Assembly: GCA_001972305.1 (NCBI GenBank) | Contig: BDDD01002246.1 | Coordinates: 124,001-188,000 of the forward strand | Length of the DNA: 64,000 nt | DNA from: Cephalotus follicularis | Taxonomy: Eukaryota > Streptophyta > Magnoliopsida > Oxalidales > Cephalotaceae | Direction: 5' to 3' | In this document: piece by piece, positions 1 to 9,612 of the stretch | Numbering within the stretch: position 1 is the first letter of the stretch | Layout of the letters: the number at the start of each line of letters is the position of its first letter | The notes under the pieces: model-generated | Seen by the model: only the letters and a program-made list of their open reading frames with translations | Databases searched by the model: none | What the model was told of the DNA's origin: nothing | Translations under genes and position numbers: made by a program

Positions 1-975
1 AGGTGTGACAATCCCTTATTGCGCACTCGCTTATATTCGTATAGATTCGATCATACCCAAAGACCACCCGATTTCCAGCCCTGCGCAAGAGCTGGGTAAG
101 GTGGAGATCAAAGCATAACCGTCTCCATACAATATAGAGCAGTCGCTCAGGTCTAAGGATCAGACGAGTTCAAAAAACTTGCTAAGTGACTAACACTTAT
201 ACACAACCGCAACAAGTAGGAGTCACTACTGACATGAGAATAGCGACTATCCAAATAGTGTGTCCTACGCGAGTCCAGTTCAGTGTACACGCTCCCAGCG
301 CGTACCCCGTATTTGCCCTAGTGTCCCAACACAGATGGTAGTGAGAGAATCCATCCTCCAATTCCAAAAGAAGGCAACATACGCGCAAGTCTATCCGATT
401 CATGACTTGGAACTAATTCGACATAAGGAATAAGGTAGTCAATCTCACTGCCTCCATGCTTGGCATCCAACCCTATGTCAGGGCATCACAAGTGTAAGTA
501 GGGAAATATTAAACTACTTCAATAATGTGAAAAACACAAGTGATGTTGCCATAAATACTATAAATAAAGTAGCACGTGTCATATATCAGGAATAAGATGT
601 TTATATACAAGGATAGAAATAAAACGAAAAAAACCATCCAATGGCTTGTTGGGTCATTCTATCTAACATGATGATCATCTTTGGTATATTTTTATTGTGA
701 TCCTGTTATACTCTGGTAGTACTATCTTGAGTTGTGTGTTGTTCAGCGGATTCTTTGTGTTTATCATGGGCTTATAACCTGGTCATATTCATTGTCTATT
801 CATTTCCATTATCGAGTTGCGAGCTTCTGTTATGGAGCCTTGTTGATGATTATGTTCCTTTCATGGATTGATTCTATCATATTTGTGGCCTATACTTTTG
901 CTTTTGGCATATATTTTATTCAGCGCATCCAGTTTCTTGTATGTATGCAACAGAGAATGACTTGTCCTAACTCAC

Positions 976-1016
976 TTAGTCATTTGGACTAACTCCCTCT
1001 TATTTATATTTTTCAG
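976..1016 (+). promoter_or_regulatory. LTR hairpin plus 3' splice-site-like module
   Basis: Arms are TTAGTC (976-981) and GACTAA (987-992) with a 5-base loop. The 3' arm runs into CTAAC, a good plant branch-point match, then a pyrimidine-rich stretch and TTTCAG ending at 1016. This is the TTAGTC/GACTAA version of a module found in at least ten other places in the window. Confidence 0.55.
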
Positions 1017-1387
1017 TTAAAGCAACAGTTAGCGATCCACCTGATCCACCAACATAGTAGCAGTTTGGTTTCTAGAGGTAAACCACGGGATTCAGGCACC
1101 TTACACTGGCAGTTCTGGCCAGCATCACTTGCATGCATGGGGACATATGGGATTGATATTATGCTTATAATTGAGAGTTGGATTTATAATGAAATGTAGA
1201 TATATGTTGTGTAGATATGTTGTATATGGCTAAAATGATGAGATGAAACTTAATTAAATGATCATAGTATACATATGATGGATTTGAACTAAATCAACAG
1301 TTGATTCCTCCTTCAGGAGTGTGGTGTTATAAAATGTGGTTTCTGTATAGGTGAAATGTTGGGACATGTCCATTTTTAGGGGGAACT

Positions 1388-1406
1388 CTTGCAGTTTTTC
1401 TGCAAG
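1388..1406 (+). other. Perfect inverted repeat with T5 loop
   Basis: CTTGCAG (1388-1394) and CTGCAAG (1400-1406) flank five Ts. It lies in the truncated LTR just downstream of the CTCC/GGAG hairpin. Its role is unknown; it may be part of the R/U5 leader structure. Confidence 0.4.
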
Positions 1407-2355
1407 AATTTCCACCTTTTCTGTTAGATTATTATAAGTCCAATAAAGGAATTATTGGCATGGAATAAGAATTTAAAATGATAACTAGTATATATGTCAC
1501 ACCCCGTTTCACAAACAACATATATAGTGGTGGCAATCAACATATAAATCCGGCTTATGCAATTTACCATAAATTTAAAACTTTCCAATGCCATAAACAA
1601 CTTGCGGAAGCATTTAAATATAAGCTGAATTAAAACGTAACATGCATCCCATACTACATGCTACAACAATAAACATCATCAAAGTTAACTGCCCTTAAAC
1701 GGAGCGTGAACAATATTCATCACTACATCGATTCATTTATTACAATGATCCATTAACGTCTCTCAAAAGTAGAAACAACCTAAACTCCACTTTGCTCCAC
1801 GGAGCCCAACGGTAACAATCCGCTGCATCAACCTGAAATCAAAATGAAACTCTGGCCCCTGAGTCAACCCGACCACTAGTCTTCGCTGGCATCTCCGCCA
1901 CGCAACTAGTACGGTCATAATCACAATCACAATCAGCAATCACAGTCAATCATCACATTCACAATCATCTCGATGCTCAAAACAGTTTTCCAAGTAAATT
2001 TATAAAACAAAGATACTTGAAAACAAACTCATTTTCATGATGTCACGGTTCTCGATTCACGAAGTTACAAAACTCAGTTCACGATGTTTACAAAACTCAG
2101 TTCACGACATTTACAAAACTCAGTTCACGATGTTTGGAAGCCATTTTCACAGTCCTTCAAAAATATATATTTGCTTGAACATACATTTTCGTGTAAAATA
2201 ATGATTTATAATGATCATGAATGCACTTCCAAAAGAATGATACAACAGTTCACAATCAGCAATACTCAGTCACAATCACAGTTCATCACAGTACAAGATG
2301 CATACACATGCCCACAATGCAACATAGACACAAACAAACGGCTGTCTCTCACTGA

Positions 2356-2705
2356 CAGTTGGTTGTTAGCCTTCAAACAGTCGACTGCCCAACACTGGTA
2401 GCCGGCTGAACACACTAAACAGTCGGCTGCCTCTCTCAACAGTCGGCTGCTCACACTCGACAGTCGGCTGTCATCCTTGATAGTCGGCTGTTCATACCCA
2501 ACAGTCGGCCGCTGGCCTACAGTAGTCGGCTACTCAAGCCTCTGCAGGCATTTCTCAGTAACACACAGGGATAGTCGACTGGCTCCAAAGCACAGTCGGA
2601 TAGATCCATTGAGTAGTCGGCTGTTCACACCAAACAGTCAACTGGCGCACTCGAGCAGTCGGCTGTCCTCTCGGACAGTCGGCTGGATTCTGCAGACAGT
2701 GCAGA
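2356..2705 (-). repeat. TCGA-palindrome array, CAG-TCGA-CTG class
   Basis: About 16 copies of a 10-mer reading CAGTCGGCTG on the plus strand (CAGCCGACTG on the element's strand) begin at 2356, 2378, 2399, 2420, 2440, 2461, 2481, 2502, 2523, 2572, 2593, 2614, 2635, 2656, 2676 and a degenerate 2697. Steps are 20-22 bp with one gap of 49. Spacer sequences differ, so only the 10-mer and its phase are conserved. Confidence 0.85.
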
Positions 2706-2767
2706 AAAATAGCAGCAAAACAAAGCCGCAACTCACAATGATCCATTCTAACACACAACAAATCATA

Positions 2768-2875
2768 GCGTCGACGTTTTCTCTAAGCGTCGACGTTTAT
2801 CGCGAATCAGGACTCATTCTCCGTATAACAATCCATAGCGTCGACGCTTCTTTCCTAAACGTCGACGGTTAAGCG
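2768..2875 (-). repeat. TCGA-palindrome array, GCG-TCGA-CGC class
   Basis: Four copies of a GCGTCGACG-type motif have TCGA cores at 2771, 2790, 2841 and 2862. Steps are 19, 51 and 21 bp. It adjoins the CAG-class array, so L0 carries two motif classes side by side. Confidence 0.75.
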
Positions 2876-3439
2876 AACCAAAACATGGTTCCTTCGACAC
2901 GTCTCAAAACCGATCGAGTTCAAGGCATGCAACACATGCGATCCGATCTACAATCATCATAAAACACAATATGCATAGCGGGTTAACTACTCATAGCAAC
3001 CCTAACACAGTCACACAATTCACAATCCACAGCCCACAATCATTCCAAGACACGATATGAATGCATTTCATCAAGGAACATTCATTATAATTGAACTCAA
3101 ACCACATTTATAAAATCCCCTAACTGTTACAGCAGTAACAATCGTACAGTCGAGTTGCACATTCAATTGCCAAACCTTTTCGATAACCGTTGAACCGAAG
3201 CCGGTTCTTGTCGATTGATCAGTTCCTCAATGCCAAATCCAATGGCCACTCACACACTGCACATACAACACATTTCCGTTATGTTCGACACACAAAACAT
3301 TTCCATCGCCGAAACGCCGGCCGGATTCCGACCGACACAACCAGGGGTGAAACACCCATCAACGGGTTCCACATTGAACAGTGTACTCAAAACTGGTCAA
3401 GACTCACCGGGAATTGGCGCCGAACGCCGCACCACGGCC

Positions 3440-3612
3440 GGCAGTGAGTCATGACTCACTGAGTCAACTCTCCAGACCTCCACAGGTCCGATCACCACCC
3501 AAAAACGCCACACATTCACCAGTCCTACACGTCACTGCCCGTGACTCACCGAGACTCGGCGCCAAAAGCACTGTCTTAGGCAGCCGTGAGTCGACTCGCT
3601 GAGTCAACTCGG
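3440..3612. promoter_or_regulatory. Cluster of TGAGTCA/GACTCG motifs
   Basis: Repeated GAGTCA/TGACTC elements include an 18-bp perfect palindrome, AGTGAGTCATGACTCACT, near 3441-3458, and a GAGTCGACTC-type palindrome near 3590. TGAGTCA is the GCN4/AP-1-like bZIP core. Similar clusters occur in S5 (46860-47200), S6 (52785-52830) and S7 (55005-55210), so this is a shared U3 feature and a candidate enhancer. Confidence 0.5.
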
Positions 3613-3959
3613 TCCACTGATTCTGGCCGATTCCAGCCGAATCACGCCTCACCGGTGGTCAAAATGGCAAGAGCTAGCCCTCTACACCAAAACCCACCCC
3701 ACCCGCGACGCTAACAGCGCCGGGAAACGCCGGGAGGAGGCGCGACAGTGGCGGCAAAGGAGAAGAAAAAGAAGAGAAAAAGAGAAGAAGAGGAGGAGGT
3801 TACTGTCGGTTGGATGCCCTGGGCTGACCGCCGTGCTCTCCTGGTCCGGTGGCTGGCTCCGGCGCGCTCTCTCTCCCTCTGCTCTGATCTCTCTCCCACT
3901 CTCTCTCGCACTCTCTCCCTGGAGCAGGCGCACAGAGTGCCTGCTGTTCTTTCTTGCAC

Positions 3960-4043
3960 GGGCGCGTGATGCGCCCATGTGGGGTCTCTCCCTCCCTTTA
4001 TTCTCTTAGCTTCCCTTTAGTATTTACTAGTAAAATACTAAAG
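3960..4043. other. Two U3 hairpins (GGGCGC/GCGCCC and 11-bp arms)
   Basis: GGGCGC (3960-3965) pairs with GCGCCC (3971-3976). CTTTAGTATTT (4015-4025) pairs perfectly with AAATACTAAAG (4033-4043). S5 has counterparts at similar distances from its own LTR start: a decayed GGGCGC hairpin near 47556 and a TTGGTATTT/AAATACTAA pair at about 47612-47638. S6 has GGGCGC-TAT-GCGCCC at 53366-53380. Confidence 0.55.
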
Positions 4044-4292
4044 TCTGGGTCCCGATTTTTTCGCGAATCGCGCATAAATTATCCAAACGACCACCAAAAT
4101 AATCGCAATAATATTGCGAGCATTCGGGCTTTATTTTCGCGCATTAAAAATAGGTTTTATTAGCCATCTTAGCTAACACGATTACGACTTAAATGCGTAA
4201 TGCCTTTTCATTACTCTGGGCTCTATCGATTTTATTACAATCGTACACGCACCAATTTCATAATAATTATTTATGAAATTTGGGCCGTTACA

Positions 4293-4306
4293 TCCTCCCC
4301 TCCTTA
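4293..4306 (-). other. Polypurine tract of the L0 element
   Basis: On the minus strand a purine run (AAGGAGGGGAGGA) directly precedes the LTR start TGTAACGG. This is the canonical plus-strand primer position of LTR retrotransposons and fixes the LTR boundary at 4292. Confidence 0.8.
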
Positions 4307-4640
4307 AAGAAATCTCGTCCCGAGATTCCATAGATTAAACATGTGAAGGTAGAATGCCTTCACTTCTTCCTCTCGTTCCATGTGGCTTTCCAAGCCCATG
4401 GTATTACCATCACACTTCCACCAATGTCGAGCTTCAGATCTCGATACATCTTGCTAATCGCCGGATGTACGGAGAAACTGGAGCGATAGGCTTGCGACCA
4501 CAGCTCATCCACATCAAACAATTCATAAGCATACGATCCATAACCATATGGCTTATGACCGCACGTTCCGTAACCGCACAATCTGCATCCGTTCAATCTG
4601 TAACCATATTATATCCATATCACTAGGTCTCCAAGAACCC
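4307..4640 (-). pseudogene. Gypsy pol remnant: integrase zinc-finger piece fused to pol C-terminus
   Basis: Two pieces of gypsy pol sit next to each other. Upstream is an integrase N-terminal fragment with the SVHP..SKMYRDLK signature, near 4430-4480. It is joined directly to a pol C-terminal fragment with a chromodomain-like W..HMEREEEVKAFY signature ending near 4330. The integrase catalytic core that should separate them is missing, so a deletion of most of the integrase has occurred. Upstream of that the reading frame runs into repetitive Tyr/Gly-rich sequence (about 4500-4600) that I do not recognise. It lies immediately inside the L0 polypurine tract, as expected for the 3' end of the L0 element's pol. 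It is certainly non-functional. Confidence 0.65.
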
Positions 4641-5335
4641 AACATCTTACCCATTATTATTTCGTAACTCCAAATAACTCCAATTAGCACTTATTCAGTT
4701 AATCACTTTCAATCTCCCAACAGTAAGGATCCTACACTGGTACATCCAGCACAGTTCCACAACAGTCATACTTCAATCATACTCAAAAGTGCTATAAGCT
4801 AGAACTTGAAACAATCACATCATGTCAGCGGAATAATCAGTTGAATACATTTCAACTTTTATAATCTCCCAAAAATCGGGCATGAAGTATTCGTTTACAG
4901 GACTATGCCCCCTGTAAAGAAAACACAATTTATATCCACACTCCCGAAGGAGGAACCAATAGTTTACAAATGGGCTCGGCCCTCATCAAACCACAATTCA
5001 ATAGCATTACATCATTCTAGAACCTCAAGTGTTGATCCATTAAAATCAAGCTCTTAAGATTTCTCGAAATTTCGGCATGAAGTATTCATTTATCGGACTC
5101 CATGCCACCTGATAAACCACAGTTTATATGTTTGGGGATCAACCCTCATATCTCATCACAATGTATACGCTGGGGGCTCCCCCCACACCAGACTACATCT
5201 CAATTAAATCCAAATATATCATTTGCATGCAAAGGACAATCCTTTCAACACCCTCAATGATGGGCTTGATCATATCCAATAATACCATACGCATGCGAAG
5301 GATAATCACGTCAAAACCTCAAATGATGCGAAGGA
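4640..5335 (-). repeat. Mosaic of LTR fragments
   Basis: No gene is seen. Two copies of a conserved LTR block (GGCATGAAGTATTC followed by TTTACAGG or TTATCGG) lie near 4870 and 5060. The CTCC/CGAA/GGAG hairpin is at 4941-4952. The same block occurs near the 3' ends of S5, S6 and S7 and, inverted, in plus-oriented LTRs. I read this as truncated LTR pieces lying between the L0 remnant and G1. Confidence 0.55.
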
Positions 5336-5414
5336 TAACATTACCTCAAAGAAATACAACTTAAACTCTTCACTTCGTTCCCCACACTCAACGATGTCAA
5401 TCCACTGCATCAAT

Positions 5415-5449
5415 CTAAAAATGATAGGTTAGCCGAATCCACTGGCTAA
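5415..5449 (-). promoter_or_regulatory. LTR hairpin plus 3' splice-site-like module (G1)
   Basis: On the minus strand TTAGCC (5449-5444) pairs with GGCTAA (5434-5429) across a 9-base loop. A T-rich stretch and TTTTTAG ending at 5415 follow, and then ATTGATGCAGTGGATTG. That post-AG sequence is also found after the AG in the L0 and G3 LTRs. Confidence 0.65.
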
Positions 5450-5679
5450 GTAGAGAAAATATAAACACACTTTGGGGTCAATGATAATGAATATCATGTA
5501 ATGAATGCATTCATGATGCAATACATAATATATCACAATACATATATATATATATATATATAGGTAGACGTGCCAATAGGTTCGCAACCATGCCATGTGG
5601 CTACAACCATACAATTCATCAATCAAGTCCAAAAGGACCCATCAATCCAATCCATTATTGCTTGCACTCCATGTTTAGC

Positions 5680-5860
5680 AACCTGTTACTTGCACTCAAT
5701 GTTTAGTAAGCCAAAATACATGGGAGATCCTAGCTACTTGCACTCGGTGTTTAATAGCTAATGTATGAAAATCCGTAGCTACTTGCACTCAGTGTTTAGT
5801 AGCCAACGTATGAGGAATTCCTAGCTACTTGCACTCAGTGTTTAGTAGCCATTGTATGTG
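5680..5860. repeat. Short tandem repeat in the G1 LTR
   Basis: Four imperfect units contain TACTTGCACTC followed by GTGTTTA at intervals of about 60-70 bp. The 5' LTR copy beyond S5 (47905-48010) keeps fewer units, so the copy number differs between the two LTRs of one element. Confidence 0.6.
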
Positions 5861-6264
5861 GAATTCCTCTCACAATCCATCAACAATCTCAAGATCAATC
5901 CATTTCCAAGTAGATTATAAGTTATAAAATACTGAAAAATAATACAGTTATTCAAACGTATAATCAGTCATTTGGACAATCAATCATTTCTTCGAAAATA
6001 TCCATTTTCGTATAACAATTTTCAATCTTCTGAAAATACACATTTTGTACAAAATAATGATTTATTTTAAATCATACATGCACTTTCTAAAATGACAAAA
6101 CATTTTAGAATTCATTAACAATCTAACTTGCAAGACAATCCATAACAATATGCATTCCAAACATATGCTCAAAATGCAAACAGGCTCTATTCGCGTCAAC
6201 GTGTATCGTGTAATACCCCGTACCTTTTTTTTGGAGCTTTAAGAGTTTTTTTTAAGTTGATAAT

Positions 6265-7527
6265 TGAAAAAAGCAACTCTTGCAATATACAAGAGGGGGG
6301 GGTGAATTGAATATTGATGTAAATATCAGAAAGTAAAAAATTTAAAGTAAAGAGTGTAAGGAAAGAAGAATTCTCTGTTTTAGAGTGGTTCGGCTAACTC
6401 TTGCCTACGTCCACTTTTCCCAAGGGATCTCTTTGAGTTTCCACTATCTAGAATTGATTACGGTAGTAATTCGTTACACCTTACAACTTTGGTGATTGAA
6501 CTCAATCACAAGACCTTGACCTCAAGACCTTAGAGGATTCACCTCTTTTTCAAGTGTTTGTAAATGTGTTTACAAAATAACCTCTCAATAGGTTTGATGT
6601 AGCTTATAATACAGAACACAATTGGAATCACAAGGAACAACTCAAAGGACAGAGCTATGAAGCTTTTTGAGAACACTTTAGAGCACTTGAGCTTTGTGGA
6701 ATGAGATTTACTAGAATGCTTGAATTCTTTGTTTCTTGATTGTTGTCTCTCTTGTCTTTTTGAAGGTTTTGGATCTTCCTTTATATAGACAAAAAAGTCT
6801 TTGTAGCCGTTGCATAAATCTTGGGAATTTAAGATATAAAAATGATGTGTTGATGCAACTCTGTTTTTGTGCCGGCTGAGATAAAGACGTCGATGTCTTT
6901 TCAAAGGGGTCGATGTCTTTGTCTGTTACTAGCCGTTGCAAGTGGGTTAACTAGCCGTTCCTTAATTCCTGGGTCAAACAATTTGAAAGGACGTCAATGT
7001 CTTTTATAGGCGTCGATGTCTTTTCTGTGAATGTATCAAAGCATTTGAGGTTATGGCATCACATCGATGTCTTCTTGAAGGATCGATGTCTTTTCTGGAT
7101 TTTGCAGTTGAGTCTTCAAACACATCGATGTCGAAGGAAAGGGATCGATGTCTTTTGTTGGACATCGATGTCTTCACATACAAGGATCGATGTCTTTATT
7201 CAAAATCGACCTGTACTTTTTGTGCACTAAAGATGTCGATGTCTTTTTGAAAAGGGATCGATGTCTTTCTTCAAAAATGGCCTGTAACTTTGGTAGCTCA
7301 AAGACGTCGATGTCTTTTTCGAAAGGGATCAATGTCTTTCTTCAAAAGTGGCCTGTAACTTTGGTAGCTCAAAGACATCGATGTCTTCATGAAAAGGGAT
7401 CGGTGTCTTTTCTTTATAACTGTCTTTTGCCTTTTGTGAATCTTTCAAACATCTTGCACATTAAGTGAACTTTGTTAAATGCAAATATGTTATCATCAAA
7501 ACTAGGATTGAGACTAAACCGTCAACA
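6265..7527 (-). repeat. Sirevirus 3' LTR
   Basis: This 1,263-bp LTR is bounded by TGAAAAAAGC (6265) and GTCAACA (7527) and followed by the polypurine tract. It contains the paired GTGGTTCGGC...TACGTCCACTT motif (6390-6420), which is typical of many plant copia LTRs, and the GACA-TCGA-TGTC array at 6885-7405. It resembles the right LTR with scattered substitutions and small indels. Confidence 0.9.
6885..7405 (-). repeat. TCGA-palindrome array, GACA-TCGA-TGTC class
   Basis: About 17 motif copies occur, many inside the perfect palindrome AAGACATCGATGTCTT or its GACG variant. TCGA cores include 6890, 6910, 6994, 7013, 7064, 7083, 7125, 7145, 7165, 7187, 7206, 7236, 7258, 7307, 7329, 7378 and 7400. 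Nearest-neighbour steps are mostly 19-22 bp, others 30, 49 or more. A larger duplication unit of about 70 bp is superimposed (7255-7400). Confidence 0.85.
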
Positions 7528-7542
7528 ATCTCCCCCTTTTTT
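7528..7542 (-). other. Sirevirus polypurine tract
   Basis: On the minus strand an A-run and GGGGGAGAT lie immediately before the LTR start TGTTGACGG. Two further PPT-like sites (CTCCCATAATAAG at 7608-7620 and CTCCCCCATAATAAG at 7721-7735) lie upstream, which fits the multiple PPTs known in sireviruses. Confidence 0.8.
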
Positions 7543-7983
7543 ATGATGACAAAAATTTGCTCATAAAAAGCATAATTATAGAACATAAGCAATATCAATT
7601 GAGCTATCTCCCATAATAAGCATAATTAAGCAATATGTTCATAAAAGAAAGTTCTATTGAATGCTATTGAGCTCTATCTTCCCATTTTTTGGATAGCATC
7701 AAAAAGATAGATGTAATTAGCTCCCCCATAATAAGAGCGAGGGTAAAAAATTTCAATAACATCATTAGCATCATAATATGATTAATAACATCTCAGTATC
7801 AAGAATCAGCAGTATATCACACCATAATAACAACATAATAAAACACACTATTATAACAGAAAACATTTCATTAATAAACACTTGTCTTATAACATAATAG
7901 AAGTTCAAAAATTACACAGACAACTTGTTTGATTACAACAAAAACTTGTTAAAGATATAACAGCAAGAAACAGCAATCAAGAA
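7543..7983 (-). other. Sirevirus 3' non-coding region
   Basis: This AT-rich stretch lies between the envelope-like ORF and the PPT. It has repeated CCATAATAAG/CATAATAAC elements (near 7611, 7726, 7771, 7823, 7835), two of them attached to PPT-like C-runs. No ORF is seen. Sireviruses are known to carry conserved repeated motifs in this position; the match here is by position and repetition only. Confidence 0.55.
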
Positions 7984-9116
7984 TCAACATTCAGGAGGAG
8001 GATCGGAATCATGAGAAGATTCATCGCCCGAGGTATCTTCGGATATGTCGATAGTCTTGGATGCAGCAAGCTTTCGTTCCAAGCGCTTGAGACGTCTTTT
8101 GCTGACATGTAAGTCATAGTAGATTGTGTCTTCTATTGTCTCAAAGTCGGATCGAATAGTCATGTGATCCTTTTCCAAATTTTCGCGGCGCGAATTTATT
8201 TACTGGAATTTTCCTTTAATTGATGCTTCCATCGAGTCGAACCTAGTATTCAATGCATCAAATCGAGCGCTCATGAATTCCATCATCCGATCATACTCAC
8301 TGTTAGATGAAGAGCCATGAGTTTGAGCTGGTGGTGCTTCTTGTGCTTCCCAAGGAGGGATCTCTTCATGTTCTTCTCTCTCAATTTTCTAGCCTTGGTC
8401 ACTTTTTGGACAATAAGTCCAATTGCCATCTTGTTTCTTCCATCCCATGCGATTCAAGGTGCTTTTGTTATAGGTATCTTCCTTCTTTAGCTTAGTTTCA
8501 ATCTCTCCTTCAAGACGTACCTGTGGTATCAGAAGATTTTGGTTATGATGCACCCAAAGGGAAGGATGAATTTCTTCTAGGAAAAGGCACGCACCATCGT
8601 GTGGAGCATAAGCAGTGGATAACAAAACTCGATTTTTTAAATGATGCACCACATTAGGAATGCTTGCATCCTCGTGAGTTTTGCATACCCACCACCGATA
8701 GGAAGAAGTCGATGAACAATGAGGTGATGTAGAAGACGATGATCAACCGAGAGCTTGTTTGTGCAAAGGGCTATGTTGGGATGAATGTTTTGATCATTAG
8801 GGTAGAGAATTGATAAAATGTTGTTTGGGTGAAAACCTTCGACTTCCGGCCATTTCTTGTATTCAAAGGTATAAATGCCGTTGTGAGGAATATGAAGAAT
8901 TGATGCAAGAATCCTATTATTTAAAAAGATTCTTTGACCTTTGACAGTTGAAGAGAGGGCAAATTCTTCATGAGGATTAGAAACAATCCTTAAGTTCATG
9001 TAAAATTCCTTGACAAGCTTGACATAAAACATGTCCTGAATTTGAACTAAAGGAATGAGATGTAATTCCTCTAGCCAAGAAACAAAAGAAAACTCATTGG
9101 AACAAAAGGATAACAA
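7984..9116 (-). pseudogene. Sirevirus envelope-like third ORF, broken
   Basis: Three minus-strand reading-frame pieces follow one another. The first (9116-8637, 159 aa) begins MLSFCSNEFSF and has the KLVKEFYMNLR...VKGQRIFLNN..LASILHIP pattern of the 'putative plant transposon protein' domain found in sirevirus envelope-like ORFs. The second (8652-8389, 87 aa) overlaps it in another frame, showing a frameshift near 8640, and continues the downstream part. The third (8178-7984, 64 aa) is Glu/Asp/Ser-rich with a coiled-coil-like KRRLKRLERKLAAS stretch. The protein's role in sireviruses is not established; the 'envelope-like' name is by position and predicted features. The pieces probably formed one protein of about 370-400 aa. 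I see no clear transmembrane segment. Confidence 0.65.
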
Positions 9117-9612
9117 GAACAGAAAACAAGAAAATAACCAGAATTGGAAGAAGAACGGACGAGTTTGAGGACGAGTGATGACAGAGTAGATGTTTTAAGA
9201 GTGATTACAACGATTTTTTTTTTTAAAAAAACTTTAGAGAAAAAATTTTACAGATGATCAGGGTGAGGGTAAGGTGAGAGTGGAGAAGGGAGTCGACATT
9301 TTTATGAAAAAGAATCGAAGAGAGGTAAAAGACGTCGATTTTATTACAAAGGCGTCGACGCTTTTTTTAAAAAAAACGAAAAGCATCGATCTTAAGAACA
9401 AGAAAAACGCTGCGTTTTAAATATCATCAATGCGTTACGAAGGAGATCGACGTGTTTCAAAGACATCGACGACTTTGAAAAGAGATCGACGTGTATGGTC
9501 AGAACATTAAGCATAATAAGCTAAAAACAGAACAAATAAAAAAAAAACAAGATAATCAAACACATCTAACCATCTATTTAAGCAATCACAAACATAACCA
9601 TAAAAAAAAAAA
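9117..9612 (-). other. Sirevirus pol-to-env-like intergenic region
   Basis: No ORF is supported. The region holds A-rich tracts and a TCGA-motif array (9290-9490). It lies just upstream of the third ORF on its own strand, so it could act in that ORF's expression, for example as a promoter or splice region. That is inference. Confidence 0.5.
9290..9490 (-). repeat. TCGA array inside the sirevirus interior
   Basis: TCGA or TCAA cores lie at 9293, 9315, 9335, 9355, 9386, 9427, 9447, 9466 and 9486. Steps are 22, 20, 20, 31, 41, 20, 19 and 20 bp. Flanks are mixed GTCGAC, GTCGAT and ATCGAC, so this array blends the GCG and GACA classes. It is outside any LTR. Confidence 0.75.

Larger units (their letters stand above)
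1..1494 (+). repeat. Truncated LTR-like sequence, plus orientation
   Basis: No gene is recognisable here. The stretch carries LTR landmarks in plus orientation. At 976-992 there is a TTAGTC/GACTAA hairpin followed by a pyrimidine-rich tract and TTTCAG at 1011-1016. At 1308-1319 a CTCC-TTCA-GGAG hairpin matches the block found about 200-300 bp before the 3' ends of S5, S6 and S7. The segment stops where L0 begins at 1495, so I infer an LTR whose end was removed or split by L0. The left 700 bases show no motif I recognise. Confidence 0.5.
1495..4292 (-). repeat. L0: gypsy-type 3' LTR (minus strand)
   Basis: The segment begins TGTCACACCCCG and ends GGCCGTTACA on the plus strand, so on the element's strand it starts TGTAACGG and ends GGGGTGTGACA. 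A polypurine tract abuts it at 4293-4306, which identifies it as the 3' LTR of a minus-strand gypsy element whose body is largely lost. From the element's viewpoint it contains a hairpin-rich U3 (4043-3960), a TGAGTCA/GACTCG-rich zone (3610-3440), a donor-like AAAAG|GTTTGG (3175), two TCGA-palindrome arrays (2875-2356), a nested hairpin (1910-1860) and an acceptor-like TTTCAG at 1833. Its terminal part resembles the G1 LTR and its U3 resembles S5, so the LTR appears mosaic. Confidence 0.75.
5336..6208 (-). repeat. G1 3' LTR, distal part (R/U5 side)
   Basis: It matches the G1 5' LTR at 44195-44540 and 47898-48371, including the intervals on either side of S5. It contains the hairpin/acceptor module at 5449-5415, a (TA)n run near 5540 and a block repeated about four times built on TAGCTACTTGCACTCAGTGTTTA (5680-5860, unit about 65 bp). 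The LTR terminus is missing at the left. The right edge is the TSD TATCG (6204-6208) of S1. Confidence 0.75.

Noticed and set aside
1..9. Possible LTR end (GTGTGACA) at the extreme left of the window
   Set aside because: It resembles the common LTR terminus, but only 9 bp are visible and no PBS or TSD can be checked.
2356..2705. CRISPR-like regular repeat array
   Set aside because: Motifs of 10 bp with about 11-bp spacers inside plant LTRs are far shorter than CRISPR repeats and spacers, and the context is eukaryotic retroelements.
3682..3978. Arg/Glu- and Ser/Leu-rich frames over the AGAAGA/CTCTCT tracts
   Set aside because: Low-complexity purine and pyrimidine tracts in LTR U3 produce such frames on both strands. 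Equivalent tracts at 47272-47679, 53094-53419 and 54688-54946 do the same.
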